DNA of 64,000 bases from Fusobacterium varium (GTDB lineage Bacteria; Fusobacteriota; Fusobacteriia; Fusobacteriales; Fusobacteriaceae): positions 2,480,001-2,544,000 of the forward strand of contig LR134390.1 of assembly GCA_900637705.1 (NCBI GenBank), written 5' to 3'. The notes beneath the pieces were generated by a model. It saw nothing but the letters and a program-made list of their open reading frames with translations, was not told the DNA's origin and did no database searches. Positions 53,361-63,218 of this stretch are shown here, in pieces. Every line of letters starts with the position of its first letter. Position 1 is the first letter of the stretch. The translations under genes and the position numbers were made by a program.

Positions 53361-53984
53361 TCAAAGAACCATATGAGCCTGTAATATTCCCATAAGCCCA
53401 CTGAAAAATATTCTTATACCTATAGACATAATAAATATCTGCATTACTCTGGATAAAATATACAATACAAGTGTTCCAACTATTTTTTCTAAATAATTTC
53501 CAAGAATAAAAGTTAGATATATAAGGATAAAAGCTATCAAAATAGAAAAACTTGTCATTATGATTCCTTTTTCTGCTTTTAATATCAGTACAGTAGTTAA
53601 ACTTCCAGGTCCTACCATCATTGGAAATGACATTGGTATTACAGCTCTTTTTATCTGATCCTCTGGAGATATTTCATCCTGCTGGGTATCCTGCTTTCCT
53701 ATTGAAAAAATAAGATTTCTAAAAGCCATTACAACAAGAATCATACCTCCTGCCATTTTTAATTCTTTCATATCTATTTTATAGAAATTTGTCATTAAAA
53801 ATTCTCCCACTAAACTGAACAGCCACATTATAAAAAAACCAGTTACAGCTATAGTTTTAAAAAGTTTCTTCCTTGTTTCTTTTTCCATTTTCTCTGTCAT
53901 TCCTACAAAAAGAGGAACATTTCCAAATGGGTTGAGTACTGCTACAAGCATTAAGGTTTCAGTAAATATTTGATAAATGTTCAT
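53361..53984 (-). CDS. MarC/UPF0056 family membrane protein
   Basis: The 207-residue, six-helix protein has VAVLNPFGNVPLFVGMTE, AGGMILVVMAFRNLIFS and IPMSFPMMVGPGSLTTVLIL, the MarC family hallmarks with conserved prolines and glycines. The transport role of the family is not established. It is transcribed on its own. Confidence 0.88.
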   Translation of the reverse strand: MNIYQIFTETLMLVAVLNPFGNVPLFVGMTEKMEKETRKKLFKTIAVTGFFIMWLFSLVGEFLMTNFYKIDMKELKMAGGMILVVMAFRNLIFSIGKQDTQQDEISPEDQIKRAVIPMSFPMMVGPGSLTTVLILKAEKGIIMTSFSILIAFILIYLTFILGNYLEKIVGTLVLYILSRVMQIFIMSIGIRIFFSGLMGILQAHMVL

Positions 53985-54116
53985 TTTCCCTCCCTCTAAT
54001 AAACTAGTTTCTATATAAGTCTTATATAATTTTTATCAATTTTCCTTTTTTAAATTTAACTTCAAATACTCTAATATTTAAGTTATAATTATAATAATTA
54101 TAAAATGGAGGTAATT

Positions 54117-55154
54117 ATGGGAATAGAAAATCTAAACATAAAAATAGGAAAACTTCCTTCTGGAAAAAATAATCTTATTAGTGATGTAAAAGGTATAAAA
54201 GTTGGCCATACTACTTTAAATGACGGAAAAATAAAAACAGGAGTCACAGCTTTGATTCCCCATACTGGAAATATATTTAAGGAAAAACTTATATGTTCTT
54301 CCTATGTAATAAATGGCTTTGGAAAAAGCTGTGGTCTGATGCAGATTGATGAATTAGGAACCCTTGAAACTCCTATCATTCTTACAAATACTTTAAGTGT
54401 GGGAACTGCTTCAAATGCTCTTATTAAATATATGATTAAAAATAATGAAGATATTGGAACAACTACTGGAACAGTAAATCCTATAGTATGTGAATGTAAT
54501 GATGGTTTCTTAAATGATATAAAAGGATTTCATGTGAAAGAAGAACATGTTTTTCAAGCTCTGGAAAATGCTGAGGTAAAATTTCAAGAAGGAAGTATAG
54601 GAGCTGGTACAGGAATGAGCTGCTACCAACTGAAAGGTGGAATTGGTTCTGCTTCCAGAGTGATTAAATTAGATGAAAAAGAATATACTATTGGAGCTAT
54701 GGTACTTTCAAATTTCGGTTTAAAAAAAGATCTTATAATAAACGGAAAGAAAGTAGGAGAAAAAATTATTACAATGGAAAATGAAGAACAACTGGAAAAA
54801 GGTTCCATTATAATCATTCTTGCAACTGATATTCCCATGAGTGAAAGACAATTAAAAAGAATTTCTAAAAGAGTTCCTGTTTCCCTTGCTAGAACTGGTT
54901 CCTATATTGGTAATGGAAGTGGTGATGTTGTCATTGCTTTTACTACTGCAAATAAAATTATGCATTATGAAGAAAAAGACATTATAAATATAAAAATAAT
55001 TAATGAAAACAAGATAGATAGAATATTTCGTGCTGTTGTAGAAGCTGTAGAAGAATCTATTATCAGTTCTCTTCTTCATAGTATTACAACTACTGGCAGA
55101 GATGGAAATACAAGAGAATCATTAAATAAATATATTGATTTTATACTCAAATAA
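54117..55154 (+). CDS. P1 family peptidase (DmpA/S58 aminopeptidase type)
   Basis: The protein of about 345 residues has GIKVGHTTLNDGKIKTGVT, GFGKSCGLMQIDELGTLETPI-type residues (QIDELGTLETP), and IGAGTGMSCYQLKGGIGSASR with the autocleavage/nucleophile region. Such enzymes cleave themselves into two chains and act as aminopeptidases. The frame opens at 54105, but GGAGG inside it sets the start at ATG 54117. Confidence 0.9.
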   Translation: MGIENLNIKIGKLPSGKNNLISDVKGIKVGHTTLNDGKIKTGVTALIPHTGNIFKEKLICSSYVINGFGKSCGLMQIDELGTLETPIILTNTLSVGTASNALIKYMIKNNEDIGTTTGTVNPIVCECNDGFLNDIKGFHVKEEHVFQALENAEVKFQEGSIGAGTGMSCYQLKGGIGSASRVIKLDEKEYTIGAMVLSNFGLKKDLIINGKKVGEKIITMENEEQLEKGSIIIILATDIPMSERQLKRISKRVPVSLARTGSYIGNGSGDVVIAFTTANKIMHYEEKDIINIKIINENKIDRIFRAVVEAVEESIISSLLHSITTTGRDGNTRESLNKYIDFILK

Positions 55155-55249
55155 TCTCTAGTAATTCTTTAATAAATATGTTAAAATATAAAGTCGTTTA
55201 AATTAAAATAATTAATTTTTTATTTTTTATAATTTTAAAGGAGAGATGA

Positions 55250-56761
55250 ATGAAGATAGGATTTGATCATAATAAATATCTTGAAGAACAATCAAAGTAT
55301 ATTCTTGAAAGAGTAAATAATTTTGATAAATTATACCTTGAATTTGGAGGGAAACTTTTGTTTGACCTTCACGCTAAAAGAGTTCTTCCTGGTTTTGATG
55401 AAAATGCCAAAATAAAATTATTACACAAGTTAAAAGAAAAAGTAGAAATTGTTATTTGTGTATACTCTGGAGATATAGAAAGAAATAAAATTAGAGGAGA
55501 TTTCGGTATAACTTATGATATGGACGTCTTCAGATTGATAGATGACCTTAGAGAATATCAATTGGCAGTAAATAGTGTAGTTATAACAAGATATGATGAC
55601 CAGCCTGCTACAACTCTATTTATAAATAAATTAGAGCGTAGAGGGATTAAAGTATATAAACATAGAGCAACTAAGGGATATCCTACAGATATAGATACGA
55701 TTGTCAGTGATGAGGGTTATGGAAAAAATCCTTATATAGAAACAACTAAGCCAATAGTTGTAGTAACTGCTCCTGGTCCTGGAAGTGGAAAACTTGCCAC
55801 TTGTCTAAATCAGTTGTATCACGAATACAGAAGAGGAACTTTTGCAGGATATTCAAAGTTTGAAACTTTCCCTGTATGGAATGTACCTCTTAAACACCCA
55901 TTGAACATTGCATATGAAGCAGCTACTGTAGATTTAAAAGATGTAAATATGATTGATCCTTTTCATTTAGAAGCTTATGGTGAAACAGCTATAAACTATA
56001 ATCGTGATATTGAAGCTTTTCCTCTATTAAAAAGAATAATTGAGAAAATAACAGGAAAAGAATCTATGTATAAATCTCCTACAGATATGGGAGTAAATAG
56101 AGTTGGTTATGGAATAGTTGATGATGAAGTTGTAAAAGAAGCTTCTAAACAAGAAATAATAAGAAGATATTTTAAAACTGGATGTGAATATAAAAAAGGT
56201 TATGTAGATAAGGAAACTTTCCAGAGAACGCAAATGATAATGGAATCTTTAAACCTAAAAGAAGAAGATAGAAAAGTAGTATCTGTGGCTAGAGAAAGAT
56301 TAACTAAATTAAAAACTGAACACAATGATAAAAATTGTATTTGTTCTGCTATAGCTTTAGAGCTTTCTGATGGTACTATTGTTACTGGAAAAAAATCAGC
56401 TTTAATGGATGCTGCTTCTGCTGCTATTCTTAATGCTATTAAACATTTTGCAAATATAAATGATGAGATACTTCTTATATCTCCAGTTATACTTGAACCA
56501 ATTATCAATTTAAAATCTAAAACATTCCAAAGCAAAAATATAGCTCTTGATTGTGAAGAAATATTAATAGCTTTAAGTATTTCTGCTGCAACTAACCCAA
56601 TGGCTCAAGTAGCTATGGATAAAATACATATGTTAAAAGGAGCTCAGGCCCACAGTACTAATATCCTTAGCAGAAATGATGAACAGACTTTAAGAAAATT
56701 AGGTATTGACCTTACTTGTGATCAAGTATTCCCAACAGAAAATCTTTATTACAATATTTAA
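55250..56761 (+). CDS. DUF1846/UPF0371 family protein
   Basis: The 503-residue protein has [59 protein letters not shown] (P-loop-like) and [19 protein letters not shown], all diagnostic of UPF0371. The family has no established reaction; an ATP-dependent ligase or kinase has been suggested from structure. It has its own AGGAGAG site and is followed by a terminator. Confidence 0.92.
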   Translation: MKIGFDHNKYLEEQSKYILERVNNFDKLYLEFGGKLLFDLHAKRVLPGFDENAKIKLLHKLKEKVEIVICVYSGDIERNKIRGDFGITYDMDVFRLIDDLREYQLAVNSVVITRYDDQPATTLFINKLERRGIKVYKHRATKGYPTDIDTIVSDEGYGKNPYIETTKPIVVVTAPGPGSGKLATCLNQLYHEYRRGTFAGYSKFETFPVWNVPLKHPLNIAYEAATVDLKDVNMIDPFHLEAYGETAINYNRDIEAFPLLKRIIEKITGKESMYKSPTDMGVNRVGYGIVDDEVVKEASKQEIIRRYFKTGCEYKKGYVDKETFQRTQMIMESLNLKEEDRKVVSVARERLTKLKTEHNDKNCICSAIALELSDGTIVTGKKSALMDAASAAILNAIKHFANINDEILLISPVILEPIINLKSKTFQSKNIALDCEEILIALSISAATNPMAQVAMDKIHMLKGAQAHSTNILSRNDEQTLRKLGIDLTCDQVFPTENLYYNI

Positions 56762-56768
56762 ATAAATT

Positions 56769-56805
56769 TAAGGAATAATTCAAATATGGTTATTCCTTTT
56801 TTTAT
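56769..56805 (+). terminator. Terminator after the DUF1846 gene
   Basis: AAGGAATAA and TTATTCCTT arms are followed by TTTTTTATTTTTT. Confidence 0.78.
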
Positions 56806-56934
56806 TTTTTCTAATATAGTGCAACTATTCTATGACAAAATGCAAAGAAAGATTACTTGTAAGCAAATTCAGTCCATGCTATATTTATTATATATTACAT
56901 ACATCAGTAAATTACATGCTTCAAGGGGGAAAGG

Positions 56935-57525
56935 ATGAATAAAGAAAAAGCATATTTTTTAGTAATAATTTTGGGAATTGTAACATTAACAATTATTTTC
57001 TTAATTTCAAAATTTATGTCTAAAATTTTTGAAAACAAAAATTATCCCAAAGATAATTTAGTAGAAATATTATTCACTTCTTCTACTAAAAAAAATATAG
57101 ACAAAGGTATCCTAAAAAAATCTTATATTGGAAAAAATAATTCTATGCTGCAAATATATGAAAATGCTGTTGTTTTTTTAAGAAAAGATAAGGAAAAAAT
57201 TCACTATTTTTCTGAAATTGCTCTAATTACCTCTTTTATAATAATGAACAGTTGGGGAAAGATATATGGTTATGGATATCATTTTTATAATGATAATGGA
57301 AGTCTTATTGAAACTATAACCAGCAGTGAAAAAAATATTGGTAGTGATACTTCTTCACATACTAGTTTTGAAAATCTAGATGATTTTGAAATAGAATTAC
57401 TAAAAAATAATATCTGGGTGCTTGATATAAAATATTTAAAACCACATGATGGAAAGTTTAAACTTCCTTATGCTGCCATTGATAAGGCCTTTAAGCGCAG
57501 AAATGAATTGTTAAAAAATAATTAA
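56935..57525 (+). CDS. Hypothetical single-pass membrane protein
   Basis: The 196-residue protein has one N-terminal membrane helix (AYFLVIILGIVTLTIIFLI), then an alpha/beta domain with SMLQIYENAVVFLRKD and YFSEIALITSFIIMNSWGKI. It looks like a PH/YcxB-type fold (the neighbouring minus-strand gene is YcxB-like), but no family is recognised with certainty. GGGGGAAAGG precedes the ATG. Confidence 0.6.
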   Translation: MNKEKAYFLVIILGIVTLTIIFLISKFMSKIFENKNYPKDNLVEILFTSSTKKNIDKGILKKSYIGKNNSMLQIYENAVVFLRKDKEKIHYFSEIALITSFIIMNSWGKIYGYGYHFYNDNGSLIETITSSEKNIGSDTSSHTSFENLDDFEIELLKNNIWVLDIKYLKPHDGKFKLPYAAIDKAFKRRNELLKNN

Positions 57526-57531
57526 AATTTA

Positions 57532-57560
57532 AAAGAAGCGAATAAATCGCTTCTTTATTT
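57532..57560. terminator. Bidirectional terminator
   Basis: AAAGAAGCGA (57532-57541) and TCGCTTCTTT (57547-57556) lie between convergent genes. Confidence 0.82.
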
Positions 57561-57570
57561 CTTTTAATTT

Positions 57571-58080
57571 TTATAAGATTACTTCTAATTTTTTTACTTC
57601 ATTACACTTTTCTTTTATAAAGTGTAAAAACTCTGTATAATCTCCTGAATAAAACCCATTCTTTTTTAAAATAATTCCATCTGTTTTCCCAATCATTAAA
57701 ATGCAAATGCCCTTTAGATTATATATTGAATTTATATCTCCATAGTCAAAATATTTTTTATTTTTACCAATTTTTACTATTATTCTATCAGTAAATTCCA
57801 CCTCTGTTTCTAAAATTCCTTCTTCATCTAATGAATTTTTATACAAAATTTCACTCTCTAAAGTATAAAGAAAGTTTATCAGAAAAAGAAGAATAATCAT
57901 TCCAATCATACAAAGAACAAATTTTATATTTACTAAATCAAATTTATTAGCTATAAAAAGGCAGAATACAGTACTTCCAATAAGAAATATTATTCCTGCA
58001 TGAAGATATCTGTATTTATAATATTTTACAAATTCTCTAAACATCTGTTGGGTATAAATATATCTATTCTTAAATTCCAT
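57571..58080 (-). CDS. YcxB-like membrane protein
   Basis: The 169-residue protein has two membrane helices (YLHAGIIFLIGSTVFCLFIA and FVLCMIGMIILLFLINFLY) and a C-terminal PH-like domain with YFDYGDINSIYNLKGICILMI and KNGFYSGDYTEFLHFIKEK, the YcxB pattern. Its role is unknown. Confidence 0.72.
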   Translation of the reverse strand: MEFKNRYIYTQQMFREFVKYYKYRYLHAGIIFLIGSTVFCLFIANKFDLVNIKFVLCMIGMIILLFLINFLYTLESEILYKNSLDEEGILETEVEFTDRIIVKIGKNKKYFDYGDINSIYNLKGICILMIGKTDGIILKKNGFYSGDYTEFLHFIKEKCNEVKKLEVIL

Positions 58081-58297
58081 TTTTACCCCTCCTTCTGCTT
58101 TTATATAAAATGTTTATTTATATAATTATTCTAGAATAATTTGATATTTCTTCTTTTTTATAATTTTATAATATAAAAGAAGTTAACTTATAAGTAAAAG
58201 TATAATTTTAGAATTTTTTCAATAAAAAATTTGTTATTAATTTCTTGCTTTATTTTTTTAGCCTTTCTCCTTCCAAATTATAATTTCCTAATATATA

Positions 58298-58341
58298 AAA
58301 AAACTGACTCAGCATATAATTTAAATGCCTGTCAGTTTTTT
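58298..58341 (-). terminator. Terminator after the K+/H+ antiporter gene
   Basis: AAAAACTGAC (58298-58307) and GTCAGTTTTT (58331-58340) form the stem. The rest of 58081-58297 is AT-rich and holds nothing I recognise. Confidence 0.78.
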
Positions 58342-58346
58342 ATTTA

Positions 58347-59741
58347 TTATTTAGTTGAAAACAATATTTTATCTCCAGCTTTTAATATTACATCTCCTTT
58401 TGGAGTTATATCTTCATCTCCACGTCTTATAGAAATAATATGCATACTTTTTGGTAGCTGAAGATCTTTTATCTTTTTATCTACATATTCTGAACGTTTA
58501 TCAAGATAAAGTTTTTTAATAGAAAGTTCTTCTAATTCTTCTAAATCTATTTCATTAGCTTTATCATCTACAACTTCTTCTACAAGTCCCAAATATTTTG
58601 CAAGAGGCTTTAATGTCATTCCCTGTATCAATACTGAGAATACTACTAGGTAAAATACCATATTAAATATTCCTTGAGAATTATCTATTCCTGCTGTAAT
58701 AGCTGTTGTAGAAAATATAATTGGTACTGCCCCTTTCAATCCTGCCCATGACATAAAAAATTTTTCTTTTTTACTATAATTAAATGGAGCCATTAAAGAA
58801 AATACAACTATTGTTCTTGCTACAATTGTTATCATTATTGCAAGAATACTTCCTGCTATCATAACCATTTTTAGCTGACTTGGAAAAACTAGAAGTCCAA
58901 GAATAATAAACATTGTTATCTGCATTAACCATGAAGCTACTCTCATATTTCTAATAGTATTCATTCTAAAATCAAATCTTTCATTCCCTACCATTATTCC
59001 CATAAGGTATATTGCAAGAAAACCATTTCCTCCAATAAGGTTAGTTGCTGAAAAACATATAAACAACACAGCAATCATATGTATAGTAAGAAATTCTTCT
59101 CTTTCTATATGAAGTATCCTTCCCATAGGAAGAGTTATTTTTCCAAATAATACTCCCATCAATGCTCCAACTATTATCTGCTGTATAAGAAATAAAATAC
59201 TCATAAAGATATTTGAATCTCCAGCTTGAAACATTGATAAAACGAATAGAATAAGAGCATAAGCCATAGGGTCATTACTTCCTGATTCTATCTCTATTAC
59301 TGTTCTTATCCTTTTTTTCAGGTTAGAGCCTCCCAGCATAGATATAACTGCTGCTGCATCAGTTGATGATACTATTGCTCCAAAAAGAAAAGCCTCTTTC
59401 AAAGTAAAGTCTGTTATCATATATGCTGCAAAAGCTGCTAATACTGCTGTAAGAAAAACTCCTGCTGTTGCTAATATCCCACTGGGGTAAAGTGCCATCA
59501 TGGCATCTGATTTTTTTGTTTCCAAAGCTCCTGCAAAAAGAATAAATAACAACGCAAAATTTCCTATATTTTGAGTTAATTTTGCATCATCAAATTCTAT
59601 TTTTCCAATTCCTTCTGATCCTGCTGCCATTCCTATAAAAAGAAACATTATAAGTAAAGGTATCTGTACTTTTTTCGTTACTCTTATTGAAAGCAGACTT
59701 ATTAATAACAAAATACCACATACTAAAATTTTATAATCCAT
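58347..59741 (-). CDS. K+/H+ (CPA1, NhaP2/CvrA-type) antiporter with TrkA-C domain
   Basis: The 464-residue protein has about 12 helices with LLFILFAGALETKKSDAM, GAIVSSTDAAAVISMLGG and EIESGSNDPMAYALILFV, the CPA1 acidic motif, and MSWAGLKGAVPIIFSTTA. The last 70 residues are a TrkA-C ligand domain (KIKDLQLPKSMHIISIRRGD, VILKAGDKILFST). This composition fits NhaP2-type potassium/proton antiporters that help in osmotic and pH control. Confidence 0.9.
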   Translation of the reverse strand: MDYKILVCGILLLISLLSIRVTKKVQIPLLIMFLFIGMAAGSEGIGKIEFDDAKLTQNIGNFALLFILFAGALETKKSDAMMALYPSGILATAGVFLTAVLAAFAAYMITDFTLKEAFLFGAIVSSTDAAAVISMLGGSNLKKRIRTVIEIESGSNDPMAYALILFVLSMFQAGDSNIFMSILFLIQQIIVGALMGVLFGKITLPMGRILHIEREEFLTIHMIAVLFICFSATNLIGGNGFLAIYLMGIMVGNERFDFRMNTIRNMRVASWLMQITMFIILGLLVFPSQLKMVMIAGSILAIMITIVARTIVVFSLMAPFNYSKKEKFFMSWAGLKGAVPIIFSTTAITAGIDNSQGIFNMVFYLVVFSVLIQGMTLKPLAKYLGLVEEVVDDKANEIDLEELEELSIKKLYLDKRSEYVDKKIKDLQLPKSMHIISIRRGDEDITPKGDVILKAGDKILFSTK

Positions 59742-59860
59742 ACTTCAACTCCTTTCGCTTAAAAGGTTTATACTATATTTTATAATATATTTAAAAAACA
59801 TACAACTTAATTTCCTTTATAAACAAAATCATTTGAAAACAGTACGAAAAATGAACTTTA

Positions 59861-61147
59861 TCACTTCTTTTTAAAGATAATACTAAAAATGACAGCAAAT
59901 ATTAAACTTGGCATTATCCATGCAAGTCCAAAGGTTTGTAATGGAAGCTTTACATATATTTTATTCAAAAATTGAAGATTTATTCCAAGAGTTTGAGTCA
60001 TTTCAAAAAAACCTACTATTCCTGCTCCTATTACAGCTCCAAGATAAGTTTTGTCTGATGAAACATACTTTTTAAAACAATTAAGTAATATCAAAACTAT
60101 TGCTATTGGATAAAGAAATGTTAGTATTGGAGCTGATACTTTTACTATTGCATCTACTCCAAATCCAGCAAAAATGAAACTCAATACAACTGTCCCAATA
60201 ACTATTTTCTCATATGAAATTTTTAAAAGACTACTAAAATAATCTCCTACTGTTGCTGTAAGTCCTATTGCTGTTGTTAAACAAGCTCCTGCTACACAGA
60301 TTCCCAAAGCCAAGTTTCCTTCTTTTCCTAACAACTTATTTACTATATCTGTTAAAAGCTGAGTAGTTCCTGTACTATGAAGTATTCCATAAGAAGTAGC
60401 TCCTATATATAGAAGTCCTCCATATACAACTGAAAGTCCACAAACAGCTATCATACTTGAGTTACTTAAAAAATTCATTTCCTGTTTTACAGTAAGATTT
60501 CTTCCACTTCTGATAGCTTTCAATATTATGCTTGAAAATATTATAGCTGCAAGAGTATCCATTGTCTGATATCCATTATAGAAACCATATCTAAATGTAT
60601 TATTAATTTCTTTTTCTAATGGCTCTCCTATTGGAAAAAATATTCCTTTTATAATTATAACTGCCAATATTATTAATAATACTGGTGTAAGAATCTTTCC
60701 AATTCTTTCTATAACTACATTAGCTTTTATAGAAAATAAAAGTACAATTATAAAATAGCAAGCCAAAAAACCATACTTATATAAATTTTCATTTCCATTA
60801 TTTATATGAGGAAGAAGCATCAATTCAAAAGCTGTAGCTCCAGTCCGAGGAATTGCAAGAAAAGGTCCAATAGCTAAAATTAAAACAATATTAAATATCT
60901 TACTGAAAAGGGGTGATACTTTATCAGCAAAATCATCTAATTCTTTTCCTGCTAATGCTGATGATAATATTGCCAAAAGAGGAAATCCTATTCCAGTTAT
61001 AAAAAATCCTGCTGCAGCTGATATCCATTTATCACCTACTACATATCCTACCATAGGTGGAAATATCAGATTTCCAGCTCCAAATAACATTGCAAATAGG
61101 GCAAATCCTGTTAATATAACATCTTTTTTCTTATAAATATAAATCAC
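59861..61147 (-). CDS. brnQ: Branched-chain amino acid carrier BrnQ (copy 1)
   Basis: The 12-helix carrier has KKKDVILTGFALFAMLFGAGNLIFPP, PFLAIPRTGATAFELM and CVAGACLTTAIGLTATVGDYF, hallmarks of LIVCS/BrnQ Na+ symporters for Leu, Ile and Val. The frame opens at ATG 61174, but that ATG lies in the T tail of a strong hairpin and has no ribosome site. GGAG upstream fits GTG 61147 or the ATT at 61138, which aligns with the ATG of copy 2, so the start is uncertain. Confidence 0.88.
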   Translation of the reverse strand: MIYIYKKKDVILTGFALFAMLFGAGNLIFPPMVGYVVGDKWISAAAGFFITGIGFPLLAILSSALAGKELDDFADKVSPLFSKIFNIVLILAIGPFLAIPRTGATAFELMLLPHINNGNENLYKYGFLACYFIIVLLFSIKANVVIERIGKILTPVLLIILAVIIIKGIFFPIGEPLEKEINNTFRYGFYNGYQTMDTLAAIIFSSIILKAIRSGRNLTVKQEMNFLSNSSMIAVCGLSVVYGGLLYIGATSYGILHSTGTTQLLTDIVNKLLGKEGNLALGICVAGACLTTAIGLTATVGDYFSSLLKISYEKIVIGTVVLSFIFAGFGVDAIVKVSAPILTFLYPIAIVLILLNCFKKYVSSDKTYLGAVIGAGIVGFFEMTQTLGINLQFLNKIYVKLPLQTFGLAWIMPSLIFAVIFSIIFKKK

Positions 61148-61177
61148 TCCAATCTTAAAAATTACCTTATTCATAAA

Positions 61178-61234
61178 AATAGTATGCCTTAAAAGGAATA
61201 TTTCTCTTTCCTTATTATTTTAAGGCATACTATT
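61178..61234 (-). terminator. Long inverted repeat between the two brnQ genes
   Basis: Perfect 17-base arms AATAGTATGCCTTAAAA (61178-61194) and complement (61218-61234) end in a T run on the minus strand. It can end the copy 2 transcript or attenuate copy 1. Confidence 0.75.
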
Positions 61235-61277
61235 TATTTTTTAGTTATTAAATTGTAACATTTTTTCTAAAAAAATA

Positions 61278-62549
61278 TCAATGTTTTTTAAAAAAACTAA
61301 ATATTATTCCTCCTACTACTCCAGGAAGTACCCAAGATAAACCAAAACTTTCTAAAGGAAGCTTTGAATAAATAGTACTGAATAGTTCAATATTGATTCC
61401 CATTGCCTGCATAGCTTCATAAGCACTTACTATTCCAGTTCCTATAACAGTTCCTACATACACATTATCATTCTTTATCATATTTTTCATAAAATTCAAA
61501 AAAATTAAAGCTATAGATATTGGATAAATAAATACTAACACAGGTACTGCTAATTTTACTATAGCATCTACTCCAAAACTAGCAAAAATAAAACTGATTA
61601 TTACTGTTACTATCACTACCTTCTCATATGCTATTTTCAAAAGCTCACTGAAATAATCCCCAACTGTTGCTGTAAGTCCAATAGCAGTAGTAAGACAAGC
61701 TCCAGCTACACATATTCCAAGTACAACTTTACCTATTTTTCCTAAAAGAAGAGTTACTACAGTAGAAAGAAGTTCTGTACTTCCTATTCCCTGTGTCAAT
61801 ACTCCAGTTGCAGTTCCACCAATATATACAAGCCCTCCATATACTATCGTAAGACCTCCAATAGCTATAAAACTTGCTTTTATTAAAAATGAAAATTCTG
61901 CCTTTTCACTGATATTTCTTCCTTTTCTTATTGACTTCAATATGATTTCTGAAAAGACTATTGCTGCAAGAGTATCCATTGTCTGATATCCATTGAGAAA
62001 TCCATACTTAAATGGTGTTGCTGCTCCCATAATTTTAGGTTCTCCTATTGGAGAAAATACCCCTTTAAATATTATTATTGCCAAAACTATAAGAAGTATT
62101 GGAGTAAGAATTGCCCCTACTCTATCTACTACTTTGCTTGACTTTAGGGAAAATAGAATAGTTACTGCAAAAAATATTGTTAAAAAACCAAATTTATATA
62201 TTTGGAAATTTTCTATATTTTGAGGAACCATCATTTCAAAAGCTGTAGCTCCTGTTCTTGGCAGAGCCAAAAGAGGCCCAATAGACAAAATAAGTGCTAT
62301 ATTAAATATTTTACTAAAAAGAGGTGAAACTCTTGTTGCAAAACTATCGAGATCTTTCCCTGCAACTGCTGCTGCTATTATTGCTAAAAGTGGAAATCCA
62401 GCTCCAGTTAATATAAATCCTATAGCTGAAACTATCCAATTATCTCCATTGGTAAATCCTACTACTGGTGGAAATATCAAGTTTCCAGCTCCAAACAGCA
62501 TTGCAAATAAAGCAAATCCTGTTAATATGACATCTTTCTTTTTATACAT
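61278..62549 (-). CDS. brnQ: Branched-chain amino acid carrier BrnQ (copy 2)
   Basis: The 423-residue carrier begins MYKKKDVILTGFALFAMLFG and has LLALPRTGATAFEMM, QTMDTLAAIVFSEII and GICVAGACLTTAIGLTATVG. It shares long identical stretches with copy 1, so the pair arose by tandem duplication. AGGAGGAAAAG precedes the ATG, and a consensus promoter with a palindrome lies about 100 bases upstream. Confidence 0.93.
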   Translation of the reverse strand: MYKKKDVILTGFALFAMLFGAGNLIFPPVVGFTNGDNWIVSAIGFILTGAGFPLLAIIAAAVAGKDLDSFATRVSPLFSKIFNIALILSIGPLLALPRTGATAFEMMVPQNIENFQIYKFGFLTIFFAVTILFSLKSSKVVDRVGAILTPILLIVLAIIIFKGVFSPIGEPKIMGAATPFKYGFLNGYQTMDTLAAIVFSEIILKSIRKGRNISEKAEFSFLIKASFIAIGGLTIVYGGLVYIGGTATGVLTQGIGSTELLSTVVTLLLGKIGKVVLGICVAGACLTTAIGLTATVGDYFSELLKIAYEKVVIVTVIISFIFASFGVDAIVKLAVPVLVFIYPISIALIFLNFMKNMIKNDNVYVGTVIGTGIVSAYEAMQAMGINIELFSTIYSKLPLESFGLSWVLPGVVGGIIFSFFKKH

Positions 62550-62639
62550 CTTTTCCTCCTAAAAAAATTTATACCACTATACATAAAGCCTCTATATTAA
62601 TACCTTTAAGTTTATATTTTATACTTAATGATTAATAAG

Positions 62640-62681
62640 TGTACTAACAAAAATTATATCAATATTTTTAGTACATGTCAA
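62640..62681 (-). promoter_or_regulatory. Promoter with operator-like palindrome upstream of brnQ copy 2
   Basis: On the minus strand TTGACA (62676-62681) and TATAAT (62653-62658) are 17 bases apart. TGTACTAA (62640-62647 on the plus strand) and TTAGTACA (62668-62675) are perfect inverted half-sites flanking the -10 region, typical of a repressor site. The rest of 62550-62831 holds a weak TTAAGT/ACTTAA hairpin in the leader and nothing else recognised. Confidence 0.7.
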
Positions 62682-62831
62682 TATAGTAATATTACAAGAC
62701 TATTTTTTCAGTATAAAATTCATATATAATTTTTACTATTTTTAGATGGTTTCTTTAAATAATATCTATATAATAATATTAAATTTTATTGTATAATAGT
62801 AAATAAAATATATTTTTAAGGAGGAAAAATT

Positions 62832-63191
62832 ATGTCAGTACTATTTATCAACTATCCTAAATGTAGCACTTGTATCAATGCTAGAAAGTGGCTTGAAGAA
62901 AATAATATAAAATTTACGAGTAGACATATTGTTGAGGATAATCCAAAAGAGGAAGAGTTAAAAAAATATATAAAGCTAAGTGGGCTTCCTGTAAAAAAAT
63001 TCTTTAACACTAGTGGTATGCTCTATAGAGAAATGAATTTAAAAGAAAAAACTGCTTCAGCTACTGATGATGAAATGATTAAAATACTTGCTACAAATGG
63101 TCTGCTTGTAAAAAGACCTTTAGTTGTAACTGATGACGGAGTTTTAATTGGCTTTAAAGCTGATAAATGGAAGGAATTCTTTAACAAATAA
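62832..63191 (+). CDS. ArsC/Spx family (YffB-like) protein
   Basis: The 119-residue thioredoxin-fold protein has CSTCINARKWLEENN (CxxC) at the N-terminus, SGLPVKKFFNTSGMLYRE and LLVKRPLVVTDDGVLIGF. This is the arsenate reductase/Spx/YffB family. The CxxC and lack of the arsenate-binding Arg set make a Spx-like or glutathione-linked redox role as likely as arsenate reduction. GGAGGAAAAATT precedes the ATG. Confidence 0.87.
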   Translation: MSVLFINYPKCSTCINARKWLEENNIKFTSRHIVEDNPKEEELKKYIKLSGLPVKKFFNTSGMLYREMNLKEKTASATDDEMIKILATNGLLVKRPLVVTDDGVLIGFKADKWKEFFNK

Positions 63192-63218
63192 AAATATGAA
63201 CTTCTTGGGAGGAAGATT

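Noticed and set aside
62550-62831. T-box or leader-peptide attenuator before brnQ copy 2
   Set aside because: No T-box bulge sequence and no Leu/Ile/Val-rich leader frame were seen; only a promoter with a palindrome is supported.
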